Origin: Bacteroidota bacterium
GTDB lineage: Bacteria > Bacteroidota > Rhodothermia > Rhodothermales > UBA10348
Direction of reading: 5' to 3'
Length of the DNA: 64,000 bases
Assembly: GCA_022567305.1 (NCBI GenBank)
Contig: JADFHF010000014.1
Span: 1-64,000, forward strand
Positions 27,754-36,489 of the stretch are shown piece by piece. Under the pieces are notes generated by a model. The model was not told the DNA's origin and did not search any database. It was given only the letters and a program-made list of their open reading frames with translations. Within the stretch, counting starts at the first letter, position 1. The number at the start of each line of letters is the position of its first letter. The position numbers and the translations under genes are program-made.

Positions 27754-29676
27754 ATGGTCGATCTTCTAATAATACTCGCTTTCATTATCTACGCCATCGC
27801 GGCAGGCTTTCGCTCGAAACGTAAAGCCTCCGAAAATCTTCAGGAATATTTTTTAGCAGGAAAAACAATTTCTGGATGGCGAGCCGGCCTGAGTATGGCA
27901 GCGACCCAATTCGCGGCCGATACACCCCTTCTTGTAACCGGACTCATCGCCACGGGGGGCATATTTCTTGTCTGGCGATTGTGGATTTACGGTCTGGCTT
28001 TTTTACTGATGGCATTCGTTTTCGCGTCTGGGTGGCGCCGCGCTGGCGTCTTGACGGATGCGGAATTAACGGAGGTTCGTTACAGTGGACGAGGAGTTCT
28101 GGGGCTTCGCGTACTAAAGGCGGTATACTACGGCACCGTGATCAACTGTGTCGTTATGGCCATGGTCCTCGTCGCCGCCGTGCGCATTGCCGAAGTCTTC
28201 TTGCCGTGGCACGAATGGCTTCCGGGAGGCCTCTATAACGGTATCGCCTCATTCGTCGGATTGCTCGGCCTCTCGTTCGGTGAAAGCGTAACGGGCCTTT
28301 CTCCGGGTTTCGCGAGCACGAATGCCTTTCTGAGCATTGTGCTGATCATCGCTTTCACGGCTTTGTATTCCACGACCGGCGGCCTCAGAAGCGTCATCGC
28401 TACCGACGTCATGCAGTTCGGGTTGGCTATGGTCGGTACGCTCGCCTACGCCTGGATCGTCGTTCGACACGCAGGCGGATTTGGGGAACTCGTGGATCAG
28501 ATGGTTTCGATCTATGGGACTGAAAGAGCGGGCGAGATGCTCTCGTTCGGACCACCAGATCTAGCTCCGGCAATTCTAATGCCATTTCTTATAATTATCG
28601 GGCTTCAATGGTTCTTCCAGATGAATAGCGACGGCACCGGATACCTCGCCCAACGTTCGATGGCATGCTCGACCGATCGTGATGCCCGCGTAGCTGGCGT
28701 TGTTTTCGCCTGGGCCCAAATTTTGTTCCGGAGCCTGATCTGGCTTGCGATCGGCGTTGGTCTGCTCGTTCTGTATCCGTTTGTGCTCTCCGATGCTTCC
28801 GCTGACGGTTTCACTGCAGCACGCGAACTGACATTCGTACAGGGAATCGAAGATCTTCTCCCCGTCGGGATCCGAGGCCTGATGCTTACGGGACTGCTTG
28901 CAGCGCTCGCCTCAACCATTGATACACACTTAAACTGGGGCGCTTCCTATTGGAGCAACGATATCTATGCAAGACTCATCTGCCAGCACTGGCGGCATCG
29001 AGATCCCTCGAATCGTGAACTGGTATTGGTTGCGAGGCTTTCAAACATCCTGATTATTGGGATCGCACTCGTAATTATGGTCAATTTGGGATCGATTCAG
29101 GAGGCGTGGTACCTGTCACTATTATTCGGTGCAGGTGTGGGTTCGGTTCTCGTTCTGAGGTGGTTGTGGGAGAGGATCAATCTGTACTCCGAGTTGGGCG
29201 CCATCGTCGCCTCATTTGTGATGGCTCCCCTCTTGCTGATGACCATGGGGATGGAGACCGAGTCAGAGTGGATCCGGCTTACGCTTATGGCGGCCGTAAC
29301 AACAGCGGTGGCTGTCGGCGTTACCTGGTTTACTCCTTCTACGGACCGGGCTGTGCTCCAGAAATTCTATCGACGCGTTCGTCCCATGGGCGCGTGGGGC
29401 AATATCGCCGCCTCCGTGGGAGACGATCCGACTGCTCCTCGTAGAGAACTCTGGCGCCGGATCCGCATGACAATCATCTGTGCCGCTTCCCTTTTTCTGC
29501 TTCTCGTCGGACTCGGACGATTGATGATCAGTATGCCTGAAGCATCCCAGTTCTTAACCTGGGTGCTGATTCTTGCAGGAATCGGCCTCATCCCGCTCTG
29601 GTGGCGCCAGGCGTTCACCGAGGAGACCCTCGACGAGGCTCGTCATCAGATTCCGAGTGCGGACTCAGGGGACTGA
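27754..29676 (+). CDS. Second sodium:solute symporter (SSF family)
   Basis: 640 residues with about 12-14 membrane segments. SSF features: EYFLAGKTISGWRAGLSMAATQFAADTP near the N-terminus, TTGGLRSVIATDVMQFGLAM in the middle, and LLAALASTIDTHLNWGASYWSND for the second sodium-site region. The C-terminus adds an extended cytoplasmic loop and one more helix. It belongs to a different SSF subgroup from its upstream neighbour. The substrate is not evident. Its stop is 2 bp from the stop of the convergent PfkB kinase gene. Confidence 0.92.
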   Translation: MVDLLIILAFIIYAIAAGFRSKRKASENLQEYFLAGKTISGWRAGLSMAATQFAADTPLLVTGLIATGGIFLVWRLWIYGLAFLLMAFVFASGWRRAGVLTDAELTEVRYSGRGVLGLRVLKAVYYGTVINCVVMAMVLVAAVRIAEVFLPWHEWLPGGLYNGIASFVGLLGLSFGESVTGLSPGFASTNAFLSIVLIIAFTALYSTTGGLRSVIATDVMQFGLAMVGTLAYAWIVVRHAGGFGELVDQMVSIYGTERAGEMLSFGPPDLAPAILMPFLIIIGLQWFFQMNSDGTGYLAQRSMACSTDRDARVAGVVFAWAQILFRSLIWLAIGVGLLVLYPFVLSDASADGFTAARELTFVQGIEDLLPVGIRGLMLTGLLAALASTIDTHLNWGASYWSNDIYARLICQHWRHRDPSNRELVLVARLSNILIIGIALVIMVNLGSIQEAWYLSLLFGAGVGSVLVLRWLWERINLYSELGAIVASFVMAPLLLMTMGMETESEWIRLTLMAAVTTAVAVGVTWFTPSTDRAVLQKFYRRVRPMGAWGNIAASVGDDPTAPRRELWRRIRMTIICAASLFLLLVGLGRLMISMPEASQFLTWVLILAGIGLIPLWWRQAFTEETLDEARHQIPSADSGD

Positions 29677-29677
29677 T

Positions 29678-30673
29678 TCAGTCCTCATGAAAGTCAAAGT
29701 CATGGGCACTTTCTGAAGCGACACACCGGCGTGCGACACGATTCCCGTCCCGCGCAGCGTCGAAAACGGACTCGAAATCCCGCCCGACCAGTCCGGCGAT
29801 AAACCCGGCACACCAGGCGTCGCCAGCTCCAGTGGCATCGGTGACATTCGATGACTCAACCCGGATGATTTCAGCCCGATCATCACGATCTACGACCGCG
29901 CAGCCGTCTTTTCCCATAGTAATAATGACCGCCGTCGCTTCGCCGCACATCTGCCGCAATCGTCTGGCGGCGGAGACAGCGTGTTCTCCATCACCCATCG
30001 GCATTTGGCTGTTTCCCAGTATCTGCTGCGCCTCCATTAGATTGGGAATGAGATAGTCTGTGAACAAAAGAACCGGCCCAAGCGCCCGTTGCCAATCCTC
30101 TGATGTGTGTCCATGCACGAGTGTCGTGTTGACAGAAACCCTTAATTGCGGACGGTGTTGCTTCGCACGCTCAACGACCTCACCCAAATCTTCGCCCCCA
30201 AAATTGGGCAGTATTCCCAGTGAGGACAGGTGCAATAATCTCAGACCATTTCCGCGATCCTGGATCCAGCGTTCCAACATTCCTGCGTCCAAGCGTGAGC
30301 TCGTGCCGGGCATATATACAAAACTGGGCTCACCATCTTCCGCAACGGAGATGAGCGCGTGCGCCGTTGGGTTGTCAGTACCGTTGGTGCCTAACAATAA
30401 CGATTGATCAAAGTGAACACCACTTCTCGCGAGCCGCTCCAGAATGAACCTACCGTAATAATCGTCCGAAATCGATGCCACGAGGTGGGAATTCACATCA
30501 AGTCTGGAGAGAACGATGGCCGTGTTCAACGCATTGCCGCCTACCGAGACCTTTGGGTTGGTTATGACAGCGCGTTCACCTCGACCCGGCCAGTGGTTCA
30601 ATCCGGTTAGATAAACATCCACACATGCGTTTCCGACACAGGCGACAAGATCATTTTTTCTACGATCAAACAT
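29678..30673 (-). CDS. PfkB-family carbohydrate kinase
   Basis: 331 residues with the PfkB/ribokinase fold. The substrate-side motif GGNALNTAIVLSRL is at 45-58; the ATP-side signature DATGAGDAWCAGF is at 279-291 with Asp285 the catalytic base. FSDYLIPNL-like LLFTDYLIPNLMEAQQIL is the usual NxxE region. It phosphorylates a sugar or nucleoside; the sequence does not specify which. Its position, convergent with two symporter genes, makes phosphorylation of an imported sugar plausible. The upstream flank (30674-30826) holds no gene. Confidence 0.92.
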   Translation of the reverse strand: MFDRRKNDLVACVGNACVDVYLTGLNHWPGRGERAVITNPKVSVGGNALNTAIVLSRLDVNSHLVASISDDYYGRFILERLARSGVHFDQSLLLGTNGTDNPTAHALISVAEDGEPSFVYMPGTSSRLDAGMLERWIQDRGNGLRLLHLSSLGILPNFGGEDLGEVVERAKQHRPQLRVSVNTTLVHGHTSEDWQRALGPVLLFTDYLIPNLMEAQQILGNSQMPMGDGEHAVSAARRLRQMCGEATAVIITMGKDGCAVVDRDDRAEIIRVESSNVTDATGAGDAWCAGFIAGLVGRDFESVFDAARDGNRVARRCVASESAHDFDFHED

Positions 30674-30826
30674 TCAGCAAACTCTTTTTCCACAGAGCAA
30701 GGCCGGCATACACCATTTTGCAAGAATAACCGCTGGGTTCGGATATGGACATAACGGCAAACGGATTCGCTCGTATTCGACGTGTGATGAACTGAATATG
30801 CCAAAAAAACCGGGAATAAACATGCA

Positions 30827-31249
30827 TTGTCAGGCCCTCTCTTTCGGGCGTTCGATTTGTCGATTCGGCTCATCGACGAGATTGACGGAGAACTTCATCA
30901 CGACGGAAACCACTTATCGCTGGCCCGTTATGATCCGGAAGGCATTATAATCCGTGCTGGACTTAGCAAATGGTATGGCGCGGGTGGATGGCGTCTCGTA
31001 ACATTCACTCTCACGGAAGGCCTAAGCTGGCTTCTCGAAGAAACCGTCGTAGCAACCTTACCCGGCACCTCCTTTGGGTGCGCGCCAGATTCACTGAGGC
31101 TCAGAATGGCAAAGGTTGACTTTGACGGAACCGAGGCCCTTTAAGCCGCTGGTGAAGCACCGGACGCGACCGAACTCCCTTTGGAATTCCTTGAACAGCA
31201 CGGTAGGCCGATCGTAGAAGCGAGCCCGTGCGTGAGTGGATCGCGTTAA
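30827..31249 (+). pseudogene. Aminotransferase class I/II pseudogene, truncated and internally deleted
   Basis: The frame begins in the middle of a PLP-dependent aminotransferase: IDEIDGELHHDGNH then SLARYDPEGIIIRAGLSKWYGAGGWRL, where SKW carries the PLP lysine. It reaches EGLSWLLEE and jumps to VATLPGTSFG...RLRMAKVDFDGTEAL, which lies well over 80 residues later in intact relatives. After a TAA at 31142-31144 the same frame continues with recognisable C-terminal sequence (ELPLEFLEQHGRPIVEA) to a stop at 31247-31249. The N-terminal half, an internal block and one codon are therefore lost or mutated. It cannot encode a working enzyme. Confidence 0.82.
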
Positions 31250-31282
31250 CGTCGTAAACTGTTGAATACTCTTCTTGGATCT

Positions 31283-33811
31283 TTACCGAATTACGTAACT
31301 CGCACTGAAGAACAGATGTCTGGTCGCGTGTGGAAAAAACTGCGGACCCACGACGCTGACGTTTCCGTACGCCAGCACCTTCTCGTCCAATACATTGTTT
31401 ACGTCGAACCCGATTCGGAGCCCTGCAAACGTCGATGTGGGTGAGAATTCATACCGAAGGGAACCATCTAGAAGAGTAAATGCTTCCGTAACGAGAGATT
31501 CCGAAACCGTCCCATCCGGCAGCTCTCCGTTGCTATTATCGATGTACTGTTTGCCCACATGAGTCGCATGGACGTTTGCCGTTAGGCTCCCAACGGTATA
31601 CGTGATACCCAGATTTCCAGAAACGTCTGGAAAACCCGCAATCGGATTATCGTCTCTTGCGAGGTTTACGGTTGAGAAGTCTGCTAGAGTGACAAATTCT
31701 TCAAACGAAAGAAAACGATTCCTGCTCAGCGTCAGGTTTCCGGCGAATACCAGGCCCGATAATATTACGGCAGAGCTTTCCAGCTCCACCCCCATATGCC
31801 GAGACCGGTCCGCGTTCCCGGTTCGTGGGACTCCGAACTGATCGAGCCCGCCCGAGGGTACAATTTCATCCTGGAATCCCATATAGAACAAATTCAGGGC
31901 AGCATGATATCTTTTGTGCTTTGCAATCAGGCCGATCTCGATATCGACCAATCGTTCCGCATCCACCAGCGGTCGATCAAAATCGATACGATCATCCGGC
32001 CCGGGGTGAAACGCCGGTAGAAAACCAGCCCCCGCCTCCTCCCCATCATACAATGTCTTCATTCGCGGTTCGCGGTTGGCGATGGCGACGCTGGCATAGG
32101 CGGATACGTTTTGTTCGGGATTGAACGTGATGCCGATCCTGGGATTGACAAAAACGTAAGGGACTCGGAAATCGTTGCCGAAATAGTCCTCATCGTAGAC
32201 TCGATACGACCGATAGGTCAGCTGAACGTCAGCCTGAATGGCCCACTTCTCCGACGGTCGGATCAAAGTGGACCCTGAAAGTGACGCAATGGCCTTTTCA
32301 CCCCGAAATGAATAGACGCGGACATCGTTCTCGGATCCAACGAGCTCAATCGGAATCCCTGTGGCCTCCTGAATTCGCCCCCAGCGCAACGATCTGTGCA
32401 GGCGAAGCTCCGCACCAATACGTGTCGTCAACGTCTCGCCTGTAAACGTAACGCTTGGTAACCATCCGACCTGCCACTGATCCAGAAAGGCCCTGAAAAG
32501 CACAGATACATCAGGTCGTGAAATAAAGAGGGGCGCTACCCGATCCGTGTCGGGCACGAATCCATCGGGGAGGCGCAGATAGTCCGCTGACCTGAACGTC
32601 CCGCCAAAATCAAAAAACCCTTTCCCCTGAATCCAGAATAATGCCTGGCTCAGCCGGGCCGAACTCGAGAGTCGGAGATCGTGATGGAGCTCTAGGTGAG
32701 GCTGGTGAAAATCTTCCAGGTCTCGAGCGAAGGCGCTGAAATTGTATTTCCGATCGATCTCCGTTCCAAAATCGTCGACGATGGTCTGTTTGTTGGCTGC
32801 TTTCGGGATGCCCGAGTAGGCTAAGCCGTCTCTCTGCGGTCCTCCGTACGCCTGCAGGGTGACAGATGATCGTAGACCGTACCGCGTGACTCCGGCAAAA
32901 AAGCGCCAGAATTCTGTCCACGACCAGTCCCGATATCCATCCGAGAGCAAACGACTCAGTCTACCAAACACCACATATTTTCCCTGTACCAACCCGGAAT
33001 TCGCTTCAAAAGAAATCCTCCGGGTATTAAAGGCACCTGCACCGATCTCGGTTTTAAAGTATCTGAATGGCCGATATGGAAATGCACGAATATTTACAGC
33101 CCCTCCGATGGCCGCTGGACCATAAAACGATGAACCGGCACCCCGCTGTACCTGGATGTCGTCGATCACTCCTTGAATATCGAAGAAATTGATCCAGAAT
33201 ACATTGAACTCTTCGGGGTCATTCTGAGGTATTCCATTGATTGAAATAGCCAGGCGGCGCTGGCCAAAACCTCTCATCCTGAGCGTTGAATAGCCAATTC
33301 CGTTTCCGTTTTCAGAGTAAAATGTTGTTGATGGCAAGCGAGCCAGTAGAACGGGCAAATCCTTCATTTCGGGTAACCGCTCCAGCTGCTCGGCCGACAG
33401 GTTGCTCACGGTTACGGGGTGAAGCTGGAGTTTCGTTCGATTCGAACTCACCACAACTCCTGTCTGTGGGATAGCCCGAGTACTGAGGAGAATTCTGATT
33501 CCGCGCTGATCATTCGAAGTCAGATCCAGCGATACGACCTGCGAAACGTACCCGACAAAAGAGACCGTCAGGTCGTAGCGTCGAGCTTGCACGTCGGAAA
33601 ATCGGAATTCCCCGACTTCATTCGCGGACATCCCATAGCGCTGAAACCCGGAGGATTTGTATGAGAGAACCACAGAGGCGCCTTCTAACGCGCCTCCCGT
33701 TTCATCAACCACAACGCCTGAAACCAGACGTTGAGCATAACCCCACTGACTGAACCCGGTAAATCCAAGAAGTACGAGTACCAGGACGAGAATCATTCGT
33801 GATCGTTGCAT
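31283..33811 (-). CDS. TonB-dependent receptor for thiamin or a thiamin precursor
   Basis: 842 residues from the ATG at 33811, which follows GGAAA at suitable spacing; an in-frame start 36 bp upstream would lie inside the terminator T-tract. Signal peptide MQRSRMILVLVLVLLGF...YAQ. A carboxypeptidase-regulatory-like domain (about 27-110), a plug (about 120-240, with RGAGSSFYGPAAIGGAVNI) and a 22-strand-type barrel ending HLFFSASYVIR. A TPP riboswitch and terminator lie directly upstream, so the cargo is probably thiamin or a degradation product; TPP-regulated receptors of this kind are known in Bacteroidota. It stands alone, with no inner-membrane thiamin transporter next to it. Confidence 0.92.
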   Translation of the reverse strand: MQRSRMILVLVLVLLGFTGFSQWGYAQRLVSGVVVDETGGALEGASVVLSYKSSGFQRYGMSANEVGEFRFSDVQARRYDLTVSFVGYVSQVVSLDLTSNDQRGIRILLSTRAIPQTGVVVSSNRTKLQLHPVTVSNLSAEQLERLPEMKDLPVLLARLPSTTFYSENGNGIGYSTLRMRGFGQRRLAISINGIPQNDPEEFNVFWINFFDIQGVIDDIQVQRGAGSSFYGPAAIGGAVNIRAFPYRPFRYFKTEIGAGAFNTRRISFEANSGLVQGKYVVFGRLSRLLSDGYRDWSWTEFWRFFAGVTRYGLRSSVTLQAYGGPQRDGLAYSGIPKAANKQTIVDDFGTEIDRKYNFSAFARDLEDFHQPHLELHHDLRLSSSARLSQALFWIQGKGFFDFGGTFRSADYLRLPDGFVPDTDRVAPLFISRPDVSVLFRAFLDQWQVGWLPSVTFTGETLTTRIGAELRLHRSLRWGRIQEATGIPIELVGSENDVRVYSFRGEKAIASLSGSTLIRPSEKWAIQADVQLTYRSYRVYDEDYFGNDFRVPYVFVNPRIGITFNPEQNVSAYASVAIANREPRMKTLYDGEEAGAGFLPAFHPGPDDRIDFDRPLVDAERLVDIEIGLIAKHKRYHAALNLFYMGFQDEIVPSGGLDQFGVPRTGNADRSRHMGVELESSAVILSGLVFAGNLTLSRNRFLSFEEFVTLADFSTVNLARDDNPIAGFPDVSGNLGITYTVGSLTANVHATHVGKQYIDNSNGELPDGTVSESLVTEAFTLLDGSLRYEFSPTSTFAGLRIGFDVNNVLDEKVLAYGNVSVVGPQFFPHATRHLFFSASYVIR

Positions 33812-33830
33812 CCGATTTCCAACGCGAATA

Positions 33831-33872
33831 AAATAAAAAAAGGGCACCCCTCAGAATCTGTGGATTACCCTT
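33831..33872 (-). terminator. Riboswitch-controlled intrinsic terminator
   Basis: On the minus strand AAGGGTAATCC (33872-33862) pairs with GGGGTGCCCTT (33850-33840) with two G-T wobbles and one mismatch, followed by a T-rich tract (33840-33831). It lies between the TPP aptamer and the receptor start codon, the usual place for an expression platform. Its 5' arm AAGGGTA is also complementary to TACCCTT inside the aptamer (33962-33956), giving a mutually exclusive antiterminator. Confidence 0.75.
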
Positions 33873-33918
33873 CGACACGACTCGGTTCTGCTGAACAATA
33901 AAAAGAGTCGCAGGCTGG

Positions 33919-33999
33919 CTGTTTTCCTTCGCCGGCATAATCCGGATCAGGTTCCAAGGGTATTCTCTCAGCCTGCCAATTTACAGGCACCCCCAACAG
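33919..33999 (-). promoter_or_regulatory. TPP riboswitch (thi-box aptamer)
   Basis: The minus strand shows the conserved thi-box blocks in order: CTGTT (5' arm of P1), GGGGGTGCC, GGCTGAGA, ACCCTTGGAACCTGATC, GGATTATGCCGGCGAAGG, and AACAG closing P1. These form the pyrimidine-binding and pyrophosphate-binding arms of the TPP aptamer. The downstream gene is a TonB-dependent receptor. High TPP should favour termination and reduce receptor synthesis. Confidence 0.95.
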
Positions 34000-34151
34000 A
34001 TGCTGGAACAGGATGTCAAATTGCTCTGATCGTATACTTGCAAATACTCTGTCTGTTCTCATGGAGACCGGACCTTGACTCTCGTCAGAGCGTAAGCGGG
34101 CTCACCAGAACTCGTTCTTTTCCCGTAATTGCCATTTTCAGAGGAATCATC

Positions 34152-35201
34152 ATGGCAGCAATTCATATCCCACCCGGATGGCGTATTCCCGAATCGAGAG
34201 CCACTTCCGAATCCGCCTATCAGAATCGAAGAGCTTTTCTGAAAAAAATGGGCTTGGGGACGATCGCCGTTGCCTCTGCGGCGCACTTTCCGGGATGTGG
34301 ACCTAAAGCAGCCCATACCACTCCGACCCTTCTTCCAGACGGGCCGCTGGATACGATCCCGAAATTGGCTCCGAGGGAGGGTTATCCGGCCATGCGAAGC
34401 CGGTCCTTTGACGTACCTGAAAGACCGATAACGACGTACGTTGCAGCGGCTTCGTATAACAATTTTTACGAATTCATTTTTGATGGTGATTTAAAAAACG
34501 TGTGGCCACTCACGGGAGCGTATGAACCGTTCCCAATGACGATTGCGGTCAAAGGTCTGGTTGAGAAACCGTTCACGCTCGACGTGGCCGACCTCATACG
34601 GGAGATGGATCTGGAAGAACGGCTGTACCGATTCCGATGCGTCGAAGCCTGGTCAATGACGATTCCCTGGACCGGCTTCCCGCTACGCAGATTAATCGAG
34701 AGGTGTAAACCGCTATCGTCGGCGACTCACGTTCGATTCGTGAGCGTAAATCGACCCAAGCAGATGCCCGGAATTACCAAGGGTCATTGGTACCCATGGC
34801 CCTACTACGAGGGCTTGCGCATGGCGGAGGCGACCAACAATCTGGCGTTTGTTGCTACCGGGATGTACGGAAATCCGCTACCGAAGCAGAACGGCTCGCC
34901 CCTTCGACTGGTGCTGCCGTGGAAGTATGGCTACAAAGGCCCGAAAGCCGTTGTCGAAATCGAGTTCGTCGACAGACAGCCACCTACCTTCTGGAACGAC
35001 CTCCAAGTGAAGGAATACGGATTCCTGTCAAATGTCAATCCAAACATCCCTCATGTTAGATGGACCCAGGCCAAGGAGCGCTTCATCAGCGATGTGGATA
35101 CCATTGAAGAGCGCCCGACGGCCCTTTTCAACGGGTATTCGACCTGGGTCGGTAGTCTCTATCCGGACGAACCAACAGAGTTTACCCGGATGGTTCGCTA
35201 G
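34152..35201 (+). CDS. msrP: Periplasmic protein-methionine-sulfoxide reductase catalytic subunit (MsrP/YedY family)
   Basis: The frame starts at 34038, but MAAIHIPPGWRIPESRATSE at the ATG of 34152 is the typical N-terminus, giving 349 residues. A twin-arginine signal (QNRRAFLKKMGLGTIAVASAA, residues 24-44) exports the folded molybdoenzyme. The molybdenum ligand is Cys163 in YRFRCVEAWSM. C-terminal GSPLRLVLPWKYGYKGPK and FWNDLQVKEYGFLSNVNPN are family blocks. MsrP repairs oxidised periplasmic methionines using electrons from the membrane haem protein MsrQ. No msrQ is adjacent; the next gene is convergent and overlaps by 4 bp. Confidence 0.95.
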   Translation: MAAIHIPPGWRIPESRATSESAYQNRRAFLKKMGLGTIAVASAAHFPGCGPKAAHTTPTLLPDGPLDTIPKLAPREGYPAMRSRSFDVPERPITTYVAAASYNNFYEFIFDGDLKNVWPLTGAYEPFPMTIAVKGLVEKPFTLDVADLIREMDLEERLYRFRCVEAWSMTIPWTGFPLRRLIERCKPLSSATHVRFVSVNRPKQMPGITKGHWYPWPYYEGLRMAEATNNLAFVATGMYGNPLPKQNGSPLRLVLPWKYGYKGPKAVVEIEFVDRQPPTFWNDLQVKEYGFLSNVNPNIPHVRWTQAKERFISDVDTIEERPTALFNGYSTWVGSLYPDEPTEFTRMVR

Positions 35202-35704
35202 GGGGCGCTACCCGGTGGAGTCGGCGGAACTTGCCCGAACGGTTCGCTGAGGGACGCTTTCTTCAGGGATCGATTCCAGGCGAAGACGGCTACGAATGCC
35301 ATCCACATAGCAATAAACGTCATCGCTGCATTGCTCAGGGCGATACGGCGCTGGGTGCCAATAATCGACGAGATGACCACCTCCTGCCCGCTCCCTTCGA
35401 GGACGCGTACGTGAAGGGTGTCTTTTTCGACGCGATGCGCGATAGAGTAGGGTAATGACAGCTTAGTGCGCTCGAGGATTCTGCCATCAGGGAGCTCGAT
35501 TTTCAGGTCCAGCTCGGCGTGGGTAACATCTTTCCGATCGGATCGATCATACCGCGTTACCTCAGCTATCGCCGATACACCCTCGTTTGCCGTGCGGCCG
35601 AGATCCAGGGTTACTTTGATGAAATACCCGGAGAAAAAGAGTAAAAGGAGAGGTACGACCCAGGCACCCCGGGCTATCAGATGGCTTGGCGAAAGCGTGT
35701 TCAA
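35198..35704 (-). CDS. Small membrane protein, DUF3592-like
   Basis: 168 residues with a membrane helix at about 13-32 (ARGAWVVPLLLLFFSGYF), a soluble beta-rich middle (about 40-118) and a second helix at about 122-145, followed by a Pro-rich tail. This two-helix layout with a small domain between, including AIAEVTRYDRSD and ILERTKLSLPYSI, resembles DUF3592 proteins. Function unknown. Its stop overlaps the convergent msrP stop. It lies 6 bp after the stop of the HNH gene, so the two share a transcript. Confidence 0.7.
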   Translation of the reverse strand: MNTLSPSHLIARGAWVVPLLLLFFSGYFIKVTLDLGRTANEGVSAIAEVTRYDRSDRKDVTHAELDLKIELPDGRILERTKLSLPYSIAHRVEKDTLHVRVLEGSGQEVVISSIIGTQRRIALSNAAMTFIAMWMAFVAVFAWNRSLKKASLSEPFGQVPPTPPGSAP

Positions 35705-35710
35705 ATTGAC

Positions 35711-36211
35711 CTACGACAAAAACAGATACGGTTTCCAGGTGTCGTCCAGTGACCCCACGAAGTCACGAATGTACATTACGTAGCTCGGACGAAATGGCTT
35801 TCTTGAAAGCTTCATCGCAGCCTCGGAAGGGGTGCGATTCCCTTTTCGGTTGTTGCACGGAATGCAGGCCGTCACCAGGTTTTCCCAGGTGTCTTTTCCG
35901 CCGCGAGATTTCGGTACCACGTGATCAACCGTGAGTTGGTTTTTGCTGTTACAATATTGACAGCGGTGACGGTCACGTCTGAGTACGTTCTTTCTCGTGA
36001 TCATGATCTTCTTATACGGCACGCGGATGTACGCCTTCAGTCTAACGATGCTCGGCCACGGAATCTGCAAATTCGGTGATCGAACAAATCGACCGGATTC
36101 AGCCTCCACCAACTCCGCTTTCTGCAAGATTACGAGAACCGTAGCTCTCCGAACACTTGTGATCGTGAGAGCCCGATAGTCTTGGTTGAGCACGAGGACG
36201 TGACCGGTCAT
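35711..36211 (-). CDS. HNH endonuclease family protein
   Basis: 166 residues. A zinc knuckle is formed by Cys84-x2-Cys87 (RCQYCNS) and Cys116-x2-Cys119 (ACIPCNNRKG), framing the HNH core with Asp96-His97 (TVDHVVPKSRGG) and Asn120/121. The N-terminus (MTGHVLVLNQDYRALTITS) is characteristic of a widespread chromosomal HNH family whose role is unsettled. No restriction, phage or toxin partner is nearby, so a housekeeping nuclease is more likely than a mobile or defence one. Confidence 0.88.
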   Translation of the reverse strand: MTGHVLVLNQDYRALTITSVRRATVLVILQKAELVEAESGRFVRSPNLQIPWPSIVRLKAYIRVPYKKIMITRKNVLRRDRHRCQYCNSKNQLTVDHVVPKSRGGKDTWENLVTACIPCNNRKGNRTPSEAAMKLSRKPFRPSYVMYIRDFVGSLDDTWKPYLFLS

Positions 36212-36489
36212 CGAACCAGCCTCCCCTCTTCAAACCGAGATGAGCGAGTTGCGTTTTGCGCCGAGATACGAGATGTGATAGAAACAAAGACGAATTGGAA
36301 TACGGTACCTCCTAATGGATTCGCAAGAGCGGACTGTAGCTTGGTAAATTAGTGCGTCAATACTGCTCTTTGTAATGATGCTTCTTTATGGCGCTTCGTT
36401 CAATTTAGAGATTACAACTAAAACAATTATCGTCCATCGACAAAAGCCCTTCACTTCTGCTCTAGTGAGTAGTCTCTTCCTGTTGGACT

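Noticed and set aside
35711-36211. HNH protein as a mobile-element or defence nuclease
   Set aside because: No intron, intein, phage, toxin or restriction partner is adjacent, and the N-terminal extension matches a common chromosomal family.
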